Source: Liolophura sinensis (lineage: Eukaryota; Mollusca; Polyplacophora; Chitonida; Chitonidae). From it: a stretch of 64,000 nt of DNA. How positions within the stretch are numbered: position 1 is the first letter of the stretch; the number at the start of each line of letters is the position of its first letter. This document shows positions 1 through 10,813 of this stretch, one piece after another. A program made the translations under genes and the position numbers. Under the pieces are notes generated by a model. That model ran no database searches and was not told the DNA's origin. It saw only the letters and a program-made list of their open reading frames with translations. The stretch spans positions 1 to 64,000 of the forward strand of contig NW_027018087.1 of the NCBI RefSeq assembly GCF_032854445.1, in the 5' to 3' direction.

Positions 1-354
1 ACTAACCCACTTCAGTAAGGTGCCAAAAGATGCGGAATTGAGCCAGGCATCGGCAGCTGTTGAAAAAATTGCAAATTTCCCTGGTTTCCATGGAGTAAGA
101 GCCGTTGCTACGCACGTGATTATGACATAAATGATCATTCAATTGTCGCTACAGCCAAAAGTATTGGTCGGAGAGCAACGCGGATTGCACCATTCGATTT
201 TCTCGTCACAAAATACGTCGGATTAGGCTCTTACTAGTAGCACTGCAACAGTTTTTTCCACTTTTGCATTTTTGCCAGGTGTTTTTGTTAATTGAAATCG
301 GCTACACTGTACTCTGTACAATCGCGACTGGTCATTACTATATTCAACTTTTGA
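1..354. repeat. Left-edge partial satellite monomer
   Basis: Right-hand 354 bp of a monomer cut by the window edge. It begins just before the 5 bp variable box (TTCAG type). It carries three one-base length changes against the common form: an extra A near 64-70 in the A-run of GTTGAAAAATTGC, an extra T near 199-203 in CGATTTCTCG, and an extra T in the T-run near 250-256. Confidence 0.93.
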
Positions 355-400
355 CTATAAGTTATGTGCCCTTCGGTAGCCCAGAAGACCTGAAATCTTT

Positions 401-411
401 GGGCTAAGCCC
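401..411. other. GGGCTAAGCCC dyad (one per monomer)
   Basis: GGGCT and AGCCC are perfect inverted repeats separated by one A. The dyad sits just after the A/B marker in most monomers. Variants: CGGCTAAGCCC in the TATCGGC and TTTCGGC subtypes, GGGCCAAGCCC in the 42-50 kb 5-mer, GGGCCAGGCCC at 60.8 and 63.5 kb. It could be a protein site or a small hairpin; no function can be read from sequence. Confidence 0.75.
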
Positions 412-448
412 ATTTAACTCACCCAGCAATTGCCTTACTTCTAAGTGC

Positions 449-467
449 AAGACAATCTCAATGTCTT
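449..467. other. AAGACA/TGTCTT dyad with 7 nt spacer (one per monomer)
   Basis: Six-base arms AAGACA and TGTCTT flank ATCTCAA. The dyad is kept in most monomers. The ATGAA-box subfamily breaks one arm (AAGAAA), and some type-B copies change the spacer to ATCTTAA. Representative coordinates are given for monomer 1. Confidence 0.7.
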
Positions 468-562
468 TATCTACGTGTAGAAAAACCACACCATTTGTAC
501 GTGAAAAACACAAGGTACTTGATACAGTCTGCTGTAAAAAGTACAACTGAACACTAACCCAC

Positions 563-567
563 TTCAG
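563..567. other. Variable 5 bp box (representative, TTCAG allele)
   Basis: Between CAC and TAAGGTGCC the five bases take four main states: TTCAG, ATTTA, ATGAA (5531, 9375, 9924, 38474, 39023, 40121) and ATTTT (42866, 45612, 49448, 60977, 63722). Flanks are almost unchanged. The ATTTA and ATTTT states usually travel with TTAAAAAATTGCAAATATCC, and TTCAG with TTGAAAAATTGCAAATTTCC, so the box is a good haplotype tag. Confidence 0.85.
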
Positions 568-803
568 TAAGGTGCCAAAAGATGCGGAATTGAGCCAGGC
601 ATCGGCAGCTGTTGAAAAATTGCAAATTTCCCTGGTTTCCATGGAGTAAGAGCCGTTGCTGGGCACGTGATTATGACATCAATGATCATTCAATTGTCAC
701 TACAGCCAAAAGTATTGGTCGGAGAGCAAACGCGGTTTTGTACCATTCGATTTGTCGTCACAAAATACGTCGGATTAGCCTCTTACCAGCAGCACTGGAA
801 CAG

Positions 804-837
804 TTTTTCCACTTTTGCATTTTTGCCTGGTCTTTTT
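804..837. other. Four-fold T-tract region (one per monomer)
   Basis: T-tracts lie at 804-808, 813-816, 820-824 and 833-837 on the plus strand, about 8 to 13 bp centre to centre, averaging near one helical turn. Every monomer has this region. The first tract is the site of recurrent T5/T6 length change. Periodic A/T tracts are known to bend DNA; curvature here is inference. Confidence 0.7.
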
Positions 838-858
838 GTTAATTGAAACCGGCTACAC

Positions 859-935
859 TGTACTCTGTACAATCGCGACTGGTCATTACTATATTCAACT
901 TTTGACTATAAGTTATGTGCCCTTCGGTAGCCCAG
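859..935. other. Conserved satellite segment with TGTAC-TCT-GTACA dyad and TCGCGA
   Basis: From the 13 bp dyad TGTACTCTGTACA (859-871) through TCGCGA (873-878) and across the monomer start to CCTTCGGTAGCC, monomers differ mostly by scattered single-copy changes. The recurrent variants are TGCACTCTG and TATATGTTATG. This contrasts with the marker-rich segments on either side. A shared protein-binding or structural role is possible but not shown. Confidence 0.65.
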
Positions 936-3900
936 AAGACCTGAAATCTTTGGGCTAAGCCCATTTAACTCACCCAGCAATTGCCTTACTTCTAAGTGCA
1001 AGACAATCTCAATGTCTTTATCTACGTGTAGAAAAACCACACCATTTGTACGTGAAAAACACAAGGTACTTGATACAGTCTGCTGTGAAAAAGTACAACT
1101 AAACACTGACCCACATTTATAAGGTGCCAAAAGATGTGGAATTGGGCCAGGCATCGGCAGCTGTTAAAAAATTGCAAATATCCCTGGTTTCCATGGAGTA
1201 AGAGCCGTTGCTGGGCACGTGATTATGACATAAATGATCAATCAATTGTCGCTACTGCCAAAAGTATTGGTCGGAGAGCAACGCGGTTTGCACCATTCGA
1301 TTTCTCGTCACAAAATACGTCGGATTAGCCTCCTACTAGTAGCACTGGAACAGTTTTTCCACTTTTGCATTTTTGCCTGGTCTTTTTGTTAATTGAAATC
1401 GGCTAAACTGTACTCTGTACAATCGCGACTGGTCATTACTATATTCAACTTTTGACTATAAGTTATGTGCCCTTCGGTAGCCCAGAAGACGTCAAATCTT
1501 TGGGCTAAGCCAAGACGTCAAATCTTTGGGCTAAGCCCATTTAACTCACCCAGCAATTGCCTTACTTCTAAGTGCAAGACAATCTCAATGTCTTTATCTA
1601 CGTGTAGAAAAACCACACCATTTGTACATAAAAAACACAAGGTTCTTGATACAGTCTGCTGTAAAAAGTACAACTGAACACTAACCCACTTCAGTAAGGT
1701 GCCAAAAGATGCGGAATTGAGCCAGGCATCGGCAGCTGTTGAAAAATTGCAAATTTCCCTGGTTTCCATGGAGTAAGAGCCGTTGCTACGCACGTGATTA
1801 TGACATAAATGATCATTCAATTGTCGCTACAGCCAAAAGTATTGGTCGGAGAGCAACGCGGTTTGCACCATTCGATTTCTCGTCACAAAATACGTCGGAT
1901 TAGCCTCTTACTAGTAGCACTGCAACAGTTTTTCCACTTTTGCATTTTTGCCAGGTGTTTTTGTTAATTGAAATCGGCTACACTGTACTCTGTACAATCG
2001 CGACTGGTCATTACTATATTCAACTTTTGACTATAAGTTATGTGCCCTTCGGTAGCCCAGAAGACCTGAAATCTTTGGGCTAAGCCCATTTAACTCACCC
2101 AGCAATTGCCTTACTTCTAAGTGCTAGACAATCTCAATGTCTTTATCTACGTGTAGAAAAACCACACCATTTGTACGTGAAAAACACAAGGTACTTGATA
2201 CAGTCTGCTGTAAAAAGTACAACTGAACACTAACCCACTTCAGTAAGGTGCCAAAAGATGCGGAATTAAGCCAGGCATCGGCAGCTGTTGAAAAATTGCA
2301 AATTTCCCTGGTTTCCATGGAGTAAGAGCCGTTGCTGGGCACGTGATTATGACATAAATGATCATTCATTTGTCGCTACAGCCAAAAGTATTGGTCGGAG
2401 AGCAACGCGGATTGCACCATTCGATTTCTCGTCACAAAATACGTCGGATTAGGCTCTTACCAGCAGCACTGGAACAGTTTTTCCACTTTTGCATTTTTAC
2501 CTGGTCTTTTTGTTAATTGAAATCGGCTACACTGTACTCTGTACAATCGCGACTGGTCATTACTATATTCAACTTTTGACTATAAGTTATGTGCCCTTCG
2601 GTAGCCCAGAAGACCTGAAATCTTTGGGCTAAGCCCATTTAACTCACCCAGCAATTGCCTTACTTCTAAGTGCAAGACAATCTCAATGTCTTTATCTACG
2701 TGTAGAAAAACCACACCATTTGTACGTGAAAAACACAAGGTACTTGATACAGTCTGCTGTGAAAAGTACAACTAAACACTGACCCACATTTATAAGGTGC
2801 CTAAAGATGTGGAATTGGGCCAGGCATCGGCAGCTGTTAAAAAATTGCAAATATCCCTGGTTTCCATGGAGTAAGAGCCGTTGCTGGGCACGTGATTATG
2901 ATATCAATGATCAATCAATTGTCGCTACAGCCAAAAGTATTGGTCGGAGAGCAACGCGGTTTGCACCATTCGATTTCTCGTCACAAAATACGTCGGATTA
3001 GCCTCCTACTAGTAGCACTGGAACAGTTTTTCCACTTTTGCATTTTTGCCTGGTCTTTTTGTTAATTGAAATCGGCTAAACTGTACTCTGTACAATCGCG
3101 ACTGGTCATTACTATATTCAACTTTTGACTATAAGTTATGTGCCCTTCGGTAGCCCAGAAGACGTCAAATCTTTGGGCTAAGCCCATTTAACTCACCCAG
3201 CAATTGCCTTACTTCTAAGTGCAAGACAATCTCAATGTCTTTATCTACGTGTAGAAAAACCACACCATTTGTACATAAAAAACACAAGGTTCTTGATACA
3301 GTCTGCTGTAAAAAGTACAACTGAACACTAACCCACTTCAGTAAGGTGCCAAAAGATGCGGAATTGAGCCAGGCATGGGCAGCTGTTGAAAAATTGCAAA
3401 TTTCCCTGGTTTCCATGGAGTAAGAGCCGTTGCTACGCACGTGATTATGACATAAATGATCATTCAATTGTCGCTACAGCCAAAAGTATTGGTCGGAGAG
3501 CAACGCGGATTGCACCATTCGATTTCTCGTCACAAAATACGTCGGATTAGGCTCTTACTAGTAGCACTGCAACAGTTTTTCCACTTTTGCATTTTTGCCA
3601 GGTGTTTTTGTTAATTGAAATCGGCTACACTGTACTCTGTACAATCGCGACTGGTCATTACTATATTCAACTTTTGACTATAAGTTATGTGCCCTTCGGT
3701 AGCCCAGAAGACGTCAAATCTTTGGGCTAAGCCCATTTAACTCACCCAGCAATTGCCTTACTTCTAAGTGCAAGACAATCTCAATGTCTTTATCTACGTG
3801 TAGAAAAACCACACCATTTGTACATAAAAAACACAAGGTTCTTGATACAGTCTGCTGTAAAAAGTACAACTGAACACTAACCCACTTCAGTAAGGTGCCA

Positions 3901-4226
3901 AAAGATGCGGAATTGAGCCAGGCATCGGCAGCTGTTGAAAAATTGCAAATTTCCCTGGTTTCCATGGAGTAAGAGCCGATGCTGGGCACGTGATTATGAC
4001 ATAAATGATCATTCAATTGTCACTACAGCCAAAAGTATTGGTCGGAGAGCAACGCGGTTTGCACCATTCGATTTCTCGTCACAAAATACGTCGGATTAGC
4101 CTCCTACTAGTAGCACTGGGACAGTTTTTCCACTTTTGCATTTTTGCTTCGTCTTTTTGTTAATTGAAATCGGCTAAACTGTACTCTGTACAATCGCGAC
4201 TGGTCATTACTATATCCAACTTTTGA
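906..4226. repeat. Mixed satellite monomers 2-7
   Basis: Monomer starts are 906, 1456, 2031, 2580, 3129 and 3678, of types A, B, A, A, B, B. Monomers starting at 906 and 2580 carry ATTTA boxes with the GTGGAATTGGG marker; the others carry TTCAG boxes with GCGGAATTGAG. Monomer 3 (1456-2030) is 575 bp because of an internal 26 bp duplication. Monomers 3, 6 and 7 share the GTACATAAAAAACACAAGGTTC marker region (TTC in place of TAC after AAGG). No clean higher-order period is visible here. Confidence 0.85.
1487..1538 (+). repeat. 26 bp tandem duplication inside one monomer
   Basis: The segment starting AGACGTCAAATC and ending GGGCTAAGCC plus one base occurs twice in a row, at 1487-1512 and 1513-1538. 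The copies differ only at the last base (A then C). It raises the spacing of monomer 3 to 575 bp (549+26). It includes the type-B marker and the GGGCTAAGCCC dyad. I see no other copy of this duplication in the window, so it is a private event, consistent with slippage or a small unequal exchange. Confidence 0.93.
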
Positions 4227-6421
4227 CTATAAGTTATGTGCCCTTCGGTAGCCCAGAAGACGTCAAATCTATCGGCTAAGCCCATTCAACTCACCCAGCA
4301 ATTGTCTTACTTCTAAGTCAAGACAATCTCAATGTCTTTATCTACGTGTAGAAAAACCAGACCATTTGGACATAAAAAACACAAGGTACTTGATACAGTC
4401 TGCTGTGAAAAGTACAACTAAACACTGACCCACATTTATAAGGTGCCAAAAGATGTGGAATTGGGCCAGGCATCGGCAGCTGTTAAAAAATTGCAAATAT
4501 TCCTGGTTTCCATGGAGTAAGAGCCGTTGCTGGGCACGTGATTATGACATCAATGATCATTGATCTGTCGCTACAGCCAAAAGTATTGGTCGGAGAGCAA
4601 CGCAGTTTGCACCATTCGATTTCTCGTCACAAAATACGTCGGATTAGCCTCTTACTAGTAGCACTGGAACAGTTTTTCCACTTTTGCATTTTTGCTTCGT
4701 CTTTTTGTTAATTGAAATCGGCTACACTGTACTCTGTACAATCGCGACTGGTCATTACTATATTCAACTTTTGACTATAAGTTATGTGCCCTTCGGTAGC
4801 CCAGAAGACGTCAAATCTTTCGGCTAAGCCCATTTAACTCACCCAGCAATTGCCTTACTTCTAAGTCCAAGACAATCTTAATGTCTTTATCTACGTGTAG
4901 AAAAACCACACCATTTGTACGTGAAAAACACAAGGTACTTGATACAGTCTGCGGTAAAAAGTACAACTGAACACTGACCCACTTCAGTAAGGTGCCTAAA
5001 GATGCGGAATTGAGCCAGGCATCAGCAGCTGTTGAAAAATTGCAATTTCCTGGTTTCCATGGAGGTAAGAGCTGTTGCTGGGCACGTGATTATGACATAA
5101 ATGATCATTCAATTGTCACTACAGGCACAAGTGTATGTCGGAGAGCAACGCGGTTTGCACCATTCGATTTCTCGTCACAAAATACGTCGGATTAGCCTCT
5201 TACCAGCAGCACTGGAACAGTTTGTCCACTTTTGCATTTTTGCCTGGTCTTTTTGTTAATTGAAATCGGCTACACTGTACTCTCTACAATCGCGACTGGT
5301 CATTACTATATTCAACTTTTTGACTATAAGTTAGGTGCCCTTCGGTAGCCAGAAGACCTGAAATCTTTGGGCTAAGCCCATTTAACTCACCCAGCAATTG
5401 CCTTACTTCTAAGTGCAAGAAAATCTCAATGTCTTTATCTACGTGTAGAAAAACCACACCATTTGTACGTGAAAAACACAAGGTACTTGATACAGTCTGC
5501 TGTAAAAAGTACAACTGACCACAGACCCACATGAATAAGGTGCCAAAAGATGCGGAATTGAGCCAGGCATCGGCAGCTGTTGAAAAATTGCAAACTTCCC
5601 TGGTTTCCATGGAGTAAGAGGCCGTTGCTGGGCACGTGATTATGACATCAATGATCATTCAATTGTCACTACAGCCAAAAGTATTGGTCGGAGAGCAACG
5701 CGGTTTGCACCATTCGATTTGTCGTCACAAAATACGTCGGATTAGCCTCTTACCAGCAGCACTGAACAGTTTTTCCACTTTTGCATTTTTTGCCTGGTCT
5801 TTTTGATTAATTGAAACCGGCTACACTGCACTCTGTACAATCGCGACTGGTCATTACTATATTCAACTTTTGACTATAAGTTATGTGCCCTTCGGTAGCC
5901 CAGAAGACCTGAAATCTTTGGGCTCAGCCCATTTACTCACCCAGCAATTGCCTTACTTCTAAGTGCAAGACAATCTGAATGTCTTTATCTACGTGTAGAA
6001 AAACCACACCATTTGTACATAAAAAACACAAGGTACTTGATACAGTCTGCTGTGAAAAGTACAACTAAACACTGACCCACATTTATAAGGTGCCAAAAGA
6101 TGTGGAATTGGGCCACGCATCGGCAGCTGTTAAAAAATTGCAAATATCCCTGGTTTCCATGGAGTAAGAGCCGTTGCTGGGCACGTGATTATGACATCAA
6201 TGATCATTGATCTGTCGCTACAGCCAAAAGTATTGGTCGGAGAGCAACGCGGTTTGCACCATTCGATTTCTCGTCACAAAATACGTCGGATTAGCCTCTT
6301 ACTAGTAGCACTGGAACAGTTTTTCCACTTTTGCATTTTTGCTTCGTCTTTTTGTTAATTGAAATCGGCTAAACTGTACTCTGTACAATCGCGACTGGTC
6401 ATTACTATATTCAACTTTTGA
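4227..6421. repeat. Satellite monomers 8-11, indel-rich, related to 37-41 kb
   Basis: Monomer starts are 4227 (B), 4775 (B), 5324 (A) and 5874 (A). One-base length changes are frequent: AAGTCAAGAC lacking a base near 4317-4322, CAATTTCCTGG lacking two near 5043-5051, GGAGGTAAG with an extra G near 5071, an extra T in AACTTTTTGAC near 5317, GAGGCCG with an extra G near 5619, GATTAATTG with an extra A near 5805. Rare markers (CGCAGTTTGC near 4600, CTGCGGTAAAAAG near 4950, the ATGAA box at 5531-5535) recur in the same order at 37168-39400, so this is a degenerate relative of that segment. Confidence 0.85.
4549..4564. other. 16 bp perfect palindrome of the GATCTG subtype
   Basis: ATCAATGATCATTGAT is its own reverse complement. 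It forms where the CATCAATGATCA allele is joined to ATTGATCTGTCGC. Other subtypes keep only the central AATGATCATT (10 bp), and the AATAATCATT or AATGATCAATC forms break the centre or an arm. The 16 bp form recurs in the ATTTA-box monomers near 6200, 10600, 13340, 17180, 23220, 28160, 33650, 37500, 40790, 56700 and 57800. Confidence 0.8.
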
Positions 6422-9166
6422 CTATAAGTTATGTGCCCTTCGGTAGCCCAGAAGACGTCAAATCTTTGGGCTAAGCCCATTTAACTCACCCAGCAATTGC
6501 CTTACTTCTAAGTGCAAGACAATCTTAATGTCTTTATCTACGTGTAGAAAAACCACACCATTTGTACGTGAAAAACACAAGGTACTTGATACAGTCTGCT
6601 GTAAAACGTACAACTGAACACTGACCCACTTCAGTAAGGTGCCAAAAGATGCGGAATTGAGCCAGGCATCGGCAGCTGTTGAAAAATTGCAAATTTCCCT
6701 GGTTTCCATGGAGTAAGAGCTGTTGCTGGGCACGTGATTATGACATAAATGATCATTCAATTGTCACTACAGCCAAAAGTATTGGTCGGAGAGCAACGCG
6801 GTTTGCACCATTCGATTTCTCGTCACAAAATACGTCGGATTAGCCTCTTACCAGCAGCACTGGAACAGTTTGTCCACTTTTGCATTTTTGCCTGGTCTTT
6901 TTGTTAATTGAAATCGGCTACACTGTACTCTGTACAATCGCGACTGGTCATTACTATATTCAACTTTTGACTATAAGTTATGTGCCCTTCGGTAGCCCAG
7001 AAGACCTGAAATCTTTGGGCTAAGCCCATTTAACTCACCCAGCAATTGCCTTACTTCTAAGTGCAAGACAATCTCAATGTCTTTATCTACGTGTAGAAAA
7101 ACCACACCATTTGTACGTGAAAAACACAAGGTACTTGATACAGTCTGCTGTAAAATGTACAACTGAAAACTAACCCACTTCAGTAAGGTGCCAAAAGATG
7201 CGGAATTGAGCCAGGCATCGGCAGCTGTTGAAAAATTGCAAATTTCCCTGGTTTCCATAAAGTAAGAGCCGTTGCTGGGCACGTGATTATGACATCAATG
7301 ATCATTCAATTGTCACTACAGCCAAAAGTATTGGTCGGAGAGCAACGCGGTTTGCACCATTCGATTTGTCGTCACAAAATACGTCGGATTAGCCTCTTAC
7401 CAGCAGAACTGGAACAGTTTTTCCACTTTTGCATTTTTGCCTGGTCTTTTTGTTAATTGAAATCGGCTAAACTGTACTCTGTACAATCGCGACTGGTCAT
7501 TACTATATTCAACTTTTGACTATAAGTTATGTGCCCTTCGGTAGCCAAGAAGACGTCAAATCTTTGGGCTAAGCCCATTTAACTCACCCAGCAATTGCCT
7601 TACTTCTAAGTGCAAGACAATCTCAATGTCTTTATCTACGTGTAGAAAAACCACACCATTTGTACATAAAAAACACAAGGTTCTTGATACAGTCTGCTGT
7701 AAAAAGTACAACTGAACACTAACCCACTTCAGTAAGGTGCCAAAAGATGCGGAATTGAGCCAGGCATCGGCAGCTGTTGAAAAATTGCAAATTTCCCTGG
7801 TTTCCATGGAGTAAGAGCCGTTGCTGGGCACGTGATTATGACATAAATGATCATTCAATTGTCACTACAGCCAAAAGTATTGGTCGGAGAGCAACGCGGT
7901 TTGCACCATTCGATTTCTCGTCACAAAATACGTCGGATTAGCCTCCTACTAGTAGCACTGGAACAGTTTTCCACTTTTGCATTTTTGCTTCGTCTTTTTG
8001 TTAATTGAAATCGGCTAAACTGTACTCTGTTACAATCGCGACTGGTCATTACTATATTCAACTTTTGACTATAAGTTATGTGCCCTTCGGTAGCCCAGAA
8101 GACCTGAAATCTTTGGGCTAAGCCCATTTAACTCACCCAGCAATTGCCTTACTTCTAAGTGCAAGACAATCTCAATGTCTTTATCTACGTGTAGAAAAAC
8201 CACACCATTTCTACGTGAAAAACACAAGGTACTTGATACAGTCTGCTGTAAAAAGTACAACTGAACACTAACCCACTTCAGTAAGGTGCCAAAAGATGCG
8301 GAATTGAGCCAGGCATCGGCAGCTGTTGAAAAATTGCAAATTTCCCTGGTTTCCATGGAGTAAGAGCCGTTGCTGGGCACGTGATTATGACATAAATGAT
8401 CATTCATTTGTCGCTACAGCCAAAAGTATTGGTCGGAGAGCAACGCGGATTGCACCATTCGATTTCTCGTCACAAAATACGTCGGATTAGGCTCTTACTA
8501 GTAGCACTGGAACAGTTTTTCCACTTTTGCATTTTTGCCTGGTGTTTTTGTTAATTGAAATCGGCTACACTGTACTCTGTACAATCGCGACTGGTCATTA
8601 CTATATTCAACTTTTGACTATAAGTTATGTGCCCTTCGGTAGCCCAGAAGACGTCAAATCTATCGGCTAAGCCCATTTAACTCACCCAGCAATTGTCTTA
8701 CTTCTAAGTCCAAGACAATCTCAATGTCTTTATCTACGTGTAGAAAAACCAGACCATTTGTACATAAAAAACACAAGGTACTTGATACAGTCTGCTGTGA
8801 AAAGTACAACTAAACACTGACCCACATTTATAAGGTGCCAAAAGATGTGGAATTGGGCCAGGCATCGGCAGCTGTTAAAAAATTGCAAATATCCCTGGTT
8901 TCCATGGAGTAAGAGCCGTTGCTGGGCACGTGATTATGACATCAATGATCATTCAATTGTCACTACAGGCACAAGTGTTGGTCGGAGAGCAACGCGGTTT
9001 GCACCATTCGATTTCTCGTCACAAAATACGTCGGATTAGCCTCTTACCAGCAGCACTGGAACAGTTTGTCCACTTTTGCATTTTTGCCTGGTCTTTTTGT
9101 TAATTGAAATCGGCTACACTGTACTCTCTACAATCGCGACTGGTCATTACTATATTCAACTTTTGA
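6422..9166. repeat. HOR segment: monomers 12-16 (B-A-B-A-B)
   Basis: Monomer starts are 6422, 6971, 7520, 8069 and 8618. The order of marked copies is: one with TGTAAAACGTACAAC; one with TGTAAAATGTACAAC and TTTCCATAAAGTAAG; one with AAGGTTCTTG; one with ACCATTTCTACGTG; and one with TATCGGCTAAGCCC plus the ATTTA box. The same ordered set returns at 13559-16303, and partly at 17402-21243 and 28382-29479, so this is a copy of the hexamer-type unit. The monomer at 7520-8068 has compensating indels (one T missing in the T-run near 7967, one T gained in CTGTTACAATC near 8030). Confidence 0.85.
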
Positions 9167-10813
9167 CTATAAGTTATGTGCCCTTCGGTAGCCCAGAAGA
9201 CCTGAAATCTTTGGGCTAAGCCCATTTAACTCACCCAGCAATTGCCTTACTTCTAAGTGCAAGAAAATCTCAATGTCTTTATCTACGTGTAGAAAAACCA
9301 CACCATTTGTACGTGAAAAGCACAAGGTACTTGATACAGTCTGCTGTAAAAAGTACAACTGACCACAGACCCACATGAATAAGGTGCCAAAAGATGCGGA
9401 ATTGAGCCAGGCATCGGCAGCTGTTGAAAAATTGCAAATTTCCCTGGTTTCCATGGAGTAAGAGCCGTTGCTGGGCACGTGATTATGACATAAATGATCA
9501 TTCAATTGTCACTACAGGCACAAGTGTTGGTCGGAGAGCAACGCGGTTTGCACCATTCGATTTCTCGTCACAAAATACGTCGGATTAGCCTCTTACCAGC
9601 AGCACTGGAACAGTTTGTCCACTTTTGCATTTTTGCCTGGTCTTTTTGTTAATTGAAATCGGCTACACTGTACTCTGTACAATCGCGACTGGTCATTACT
9701 ATATTCAACTTTTGACTATAAGTTATGTGCCCTTCGGTAGCCCAGAAGACCTGAAATCTTTGGGCTAAGCCCATTTAACTCACCCAGCAATTGCCTTACT
9801 TCTAAGTGCAAGAAAATCTCAATGTCTTTATCTACGTGTAGAAAAACCACACCATTTGTACGTGAAAAACACAAGGTACTTGATACAGTCTGCTGTAAAA
9901 AGTACAACTGACCACAGACCCACATGAATAAGGTGCCAAAAGATGCGGAATTGAGCCAGGCATCGGCAGCTGTTGAAAAATTGCAAACTTCCCTGGTTTC
10001 CATGGAGTAAGAGCCGTTGCTGGGCACGTGATTATGACATCAATGATCATTCAATTGTCACTACAGCCAAAAGTATTGGTCGGAGAGCAACGCGGTTTGC
10101 ACCATTCGATTTGTCGTCACAAAATACGTCGGATTAGCCTCTTACCAGCAGCACTGGAACAGTTTTTCCACTTTTGCATTTTTGCCTGGTCTTTTTGTTA
10201 ATTGAAACCGGCTACACTGCACTCTGTACAATCGCGACTGGTCATTACTATATTCAACTTTTGACTATAAGTTATGTGCCCTTCGGTAGCCCAGAAGACC
10301 TGAAATCTTTGGGCTAAGCCCATTTAACTCACCCAGCAATTGCCTTACTTCTAAGTGCAAGACAATCTCAATGTCTTTATCTACGTGTAGAAAAACCACA
10401 CCATTTGTACGTGAAAAACACAAGGTACTTGATACAGTCTGCTGTGAAAAGTACAACTAAACACTGACCCACATTTATAAGGTGCCAAAAGATGTGGAAT
10501 TGGGCCACGCATCGGCAGCTGTTAAAAAATTGCAAATATCCCTGGTTTCCATGGAGTAAGAGCCGTTGCTGGGCACGTGATTATGACATCAATGATCATT
10601 GATCTGTCGCTACAGCCAAAAGTATTGGTCGGAGAGCAACGCGGTTTGCACCATTCGATTTCTCGTCACAAAATACGTCGGATTAGCCTCTTACTAGTAG
10701 CACTGGAACAGTTTTTCCACTTTTGCATTTTTGCTTCGTCTTTTTGTTAATTGAAATCGGCTAAACTGTACTCTGTACAATCGCGACTGGTCATTACTAT
10801 ATTCAACTTTTGA
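9167..10813. repeat. ATGAA-box subfamily: monomers 17-19
   Basis: Three consecutive type-A monomers (9167, 9716, 10265). The first two carry CAACTGACCACAGACCCAC followed by the ATGAA box (9375-9379 and 9924-9928) and AAGAAAATCTC in place of AAGACAATCTC. The third carries the ATTTA box and CCGGCTACACTGC just upstream. A similar trio lies at 38266-39912, 29,099 bp away (53 units plus 2 bp), including the rarer GTGAAAAGCACAAGG shared by 9167-9715 and 38266-38814. Confidence 0.87.

Larger units (their letters stand above)
355..905. repeat. Reference satellite monomer 1 (type A)
   Basis: First complete monomer, usable as a map of the unit. Offsets in order: CTATAAGTTATG start; CCTTCGGTAGCC; type-A marker GACCTGAAATC; GGGCTAAGCCC dyad (401-411); AAGACA/TGTCTT dyad (449-467); two A5 tracts; 5 bp variable box TTCAG (563-567); GCGGAATTGAG; NcoI-type CCATGG; CACGTG; AATGATCATT palindrome; GGTCGGAGAGC; ATACGTCGGATTAG; four T-tracts (804-837); TGTAC-TCT-GTACA dyad (859-871); TCGCGA (873-878). 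This copy is 551 bp because of one extra A in the AACGCGG segment and one extra base in the following GGTTTGCACC segment. The unit order is the same in every monomer. Confidence 0.93.

Noticed and set aside
355-666. Recurring minus-strand frame of 91-112 codons, once per monomer across the window
   Set aside because: Most copies need a TTG or GTG start; the only ATG lies inside, shortening it to about 80 codons. The end depends on the A/B marker (type B creates TGA). Copies differ at all codon positions, many lose the start, and the product matches no family I recognise. Frame persistence follows from a monomer length divisible by three.
711-760. Possible RNA polymerase III A and B boxes (TGGTCGGAGAG and CATTCGATTTC) followed by T5 runs
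   Set aside because: The A-like and B-like boxes match consensus only partly and start 26-28 bp apart, closer than usual. No tRNA-like fold could be drawn, so it is not called as a promoter.
355-903. Internal 183 bp trimer inside the 549 bp monomer
   Set aside because: By eye the three thirds share only short words (such as GCCAAAAG, about 130 bp apart), so there is no support for an ancestral 183 bp repeat.
1134-1328. Plus-strand 64-codon frame with a true ATG in GTGGAATTGGG-type monomers
   Set aside because: It exists because GCGG became GTGG (making ATGTGG) and ends at the conserved GGATTAG. No ribosome-binding, splice or family signal; it is a shadow of the satellite subtype.
5284-5658. 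Longest frame in the window, 124 codons on the minus strand
   Set aside because: It is the same minus-strand satellite frame lengthened by local one-base indels in monomer 10, an indel-rich stretch.
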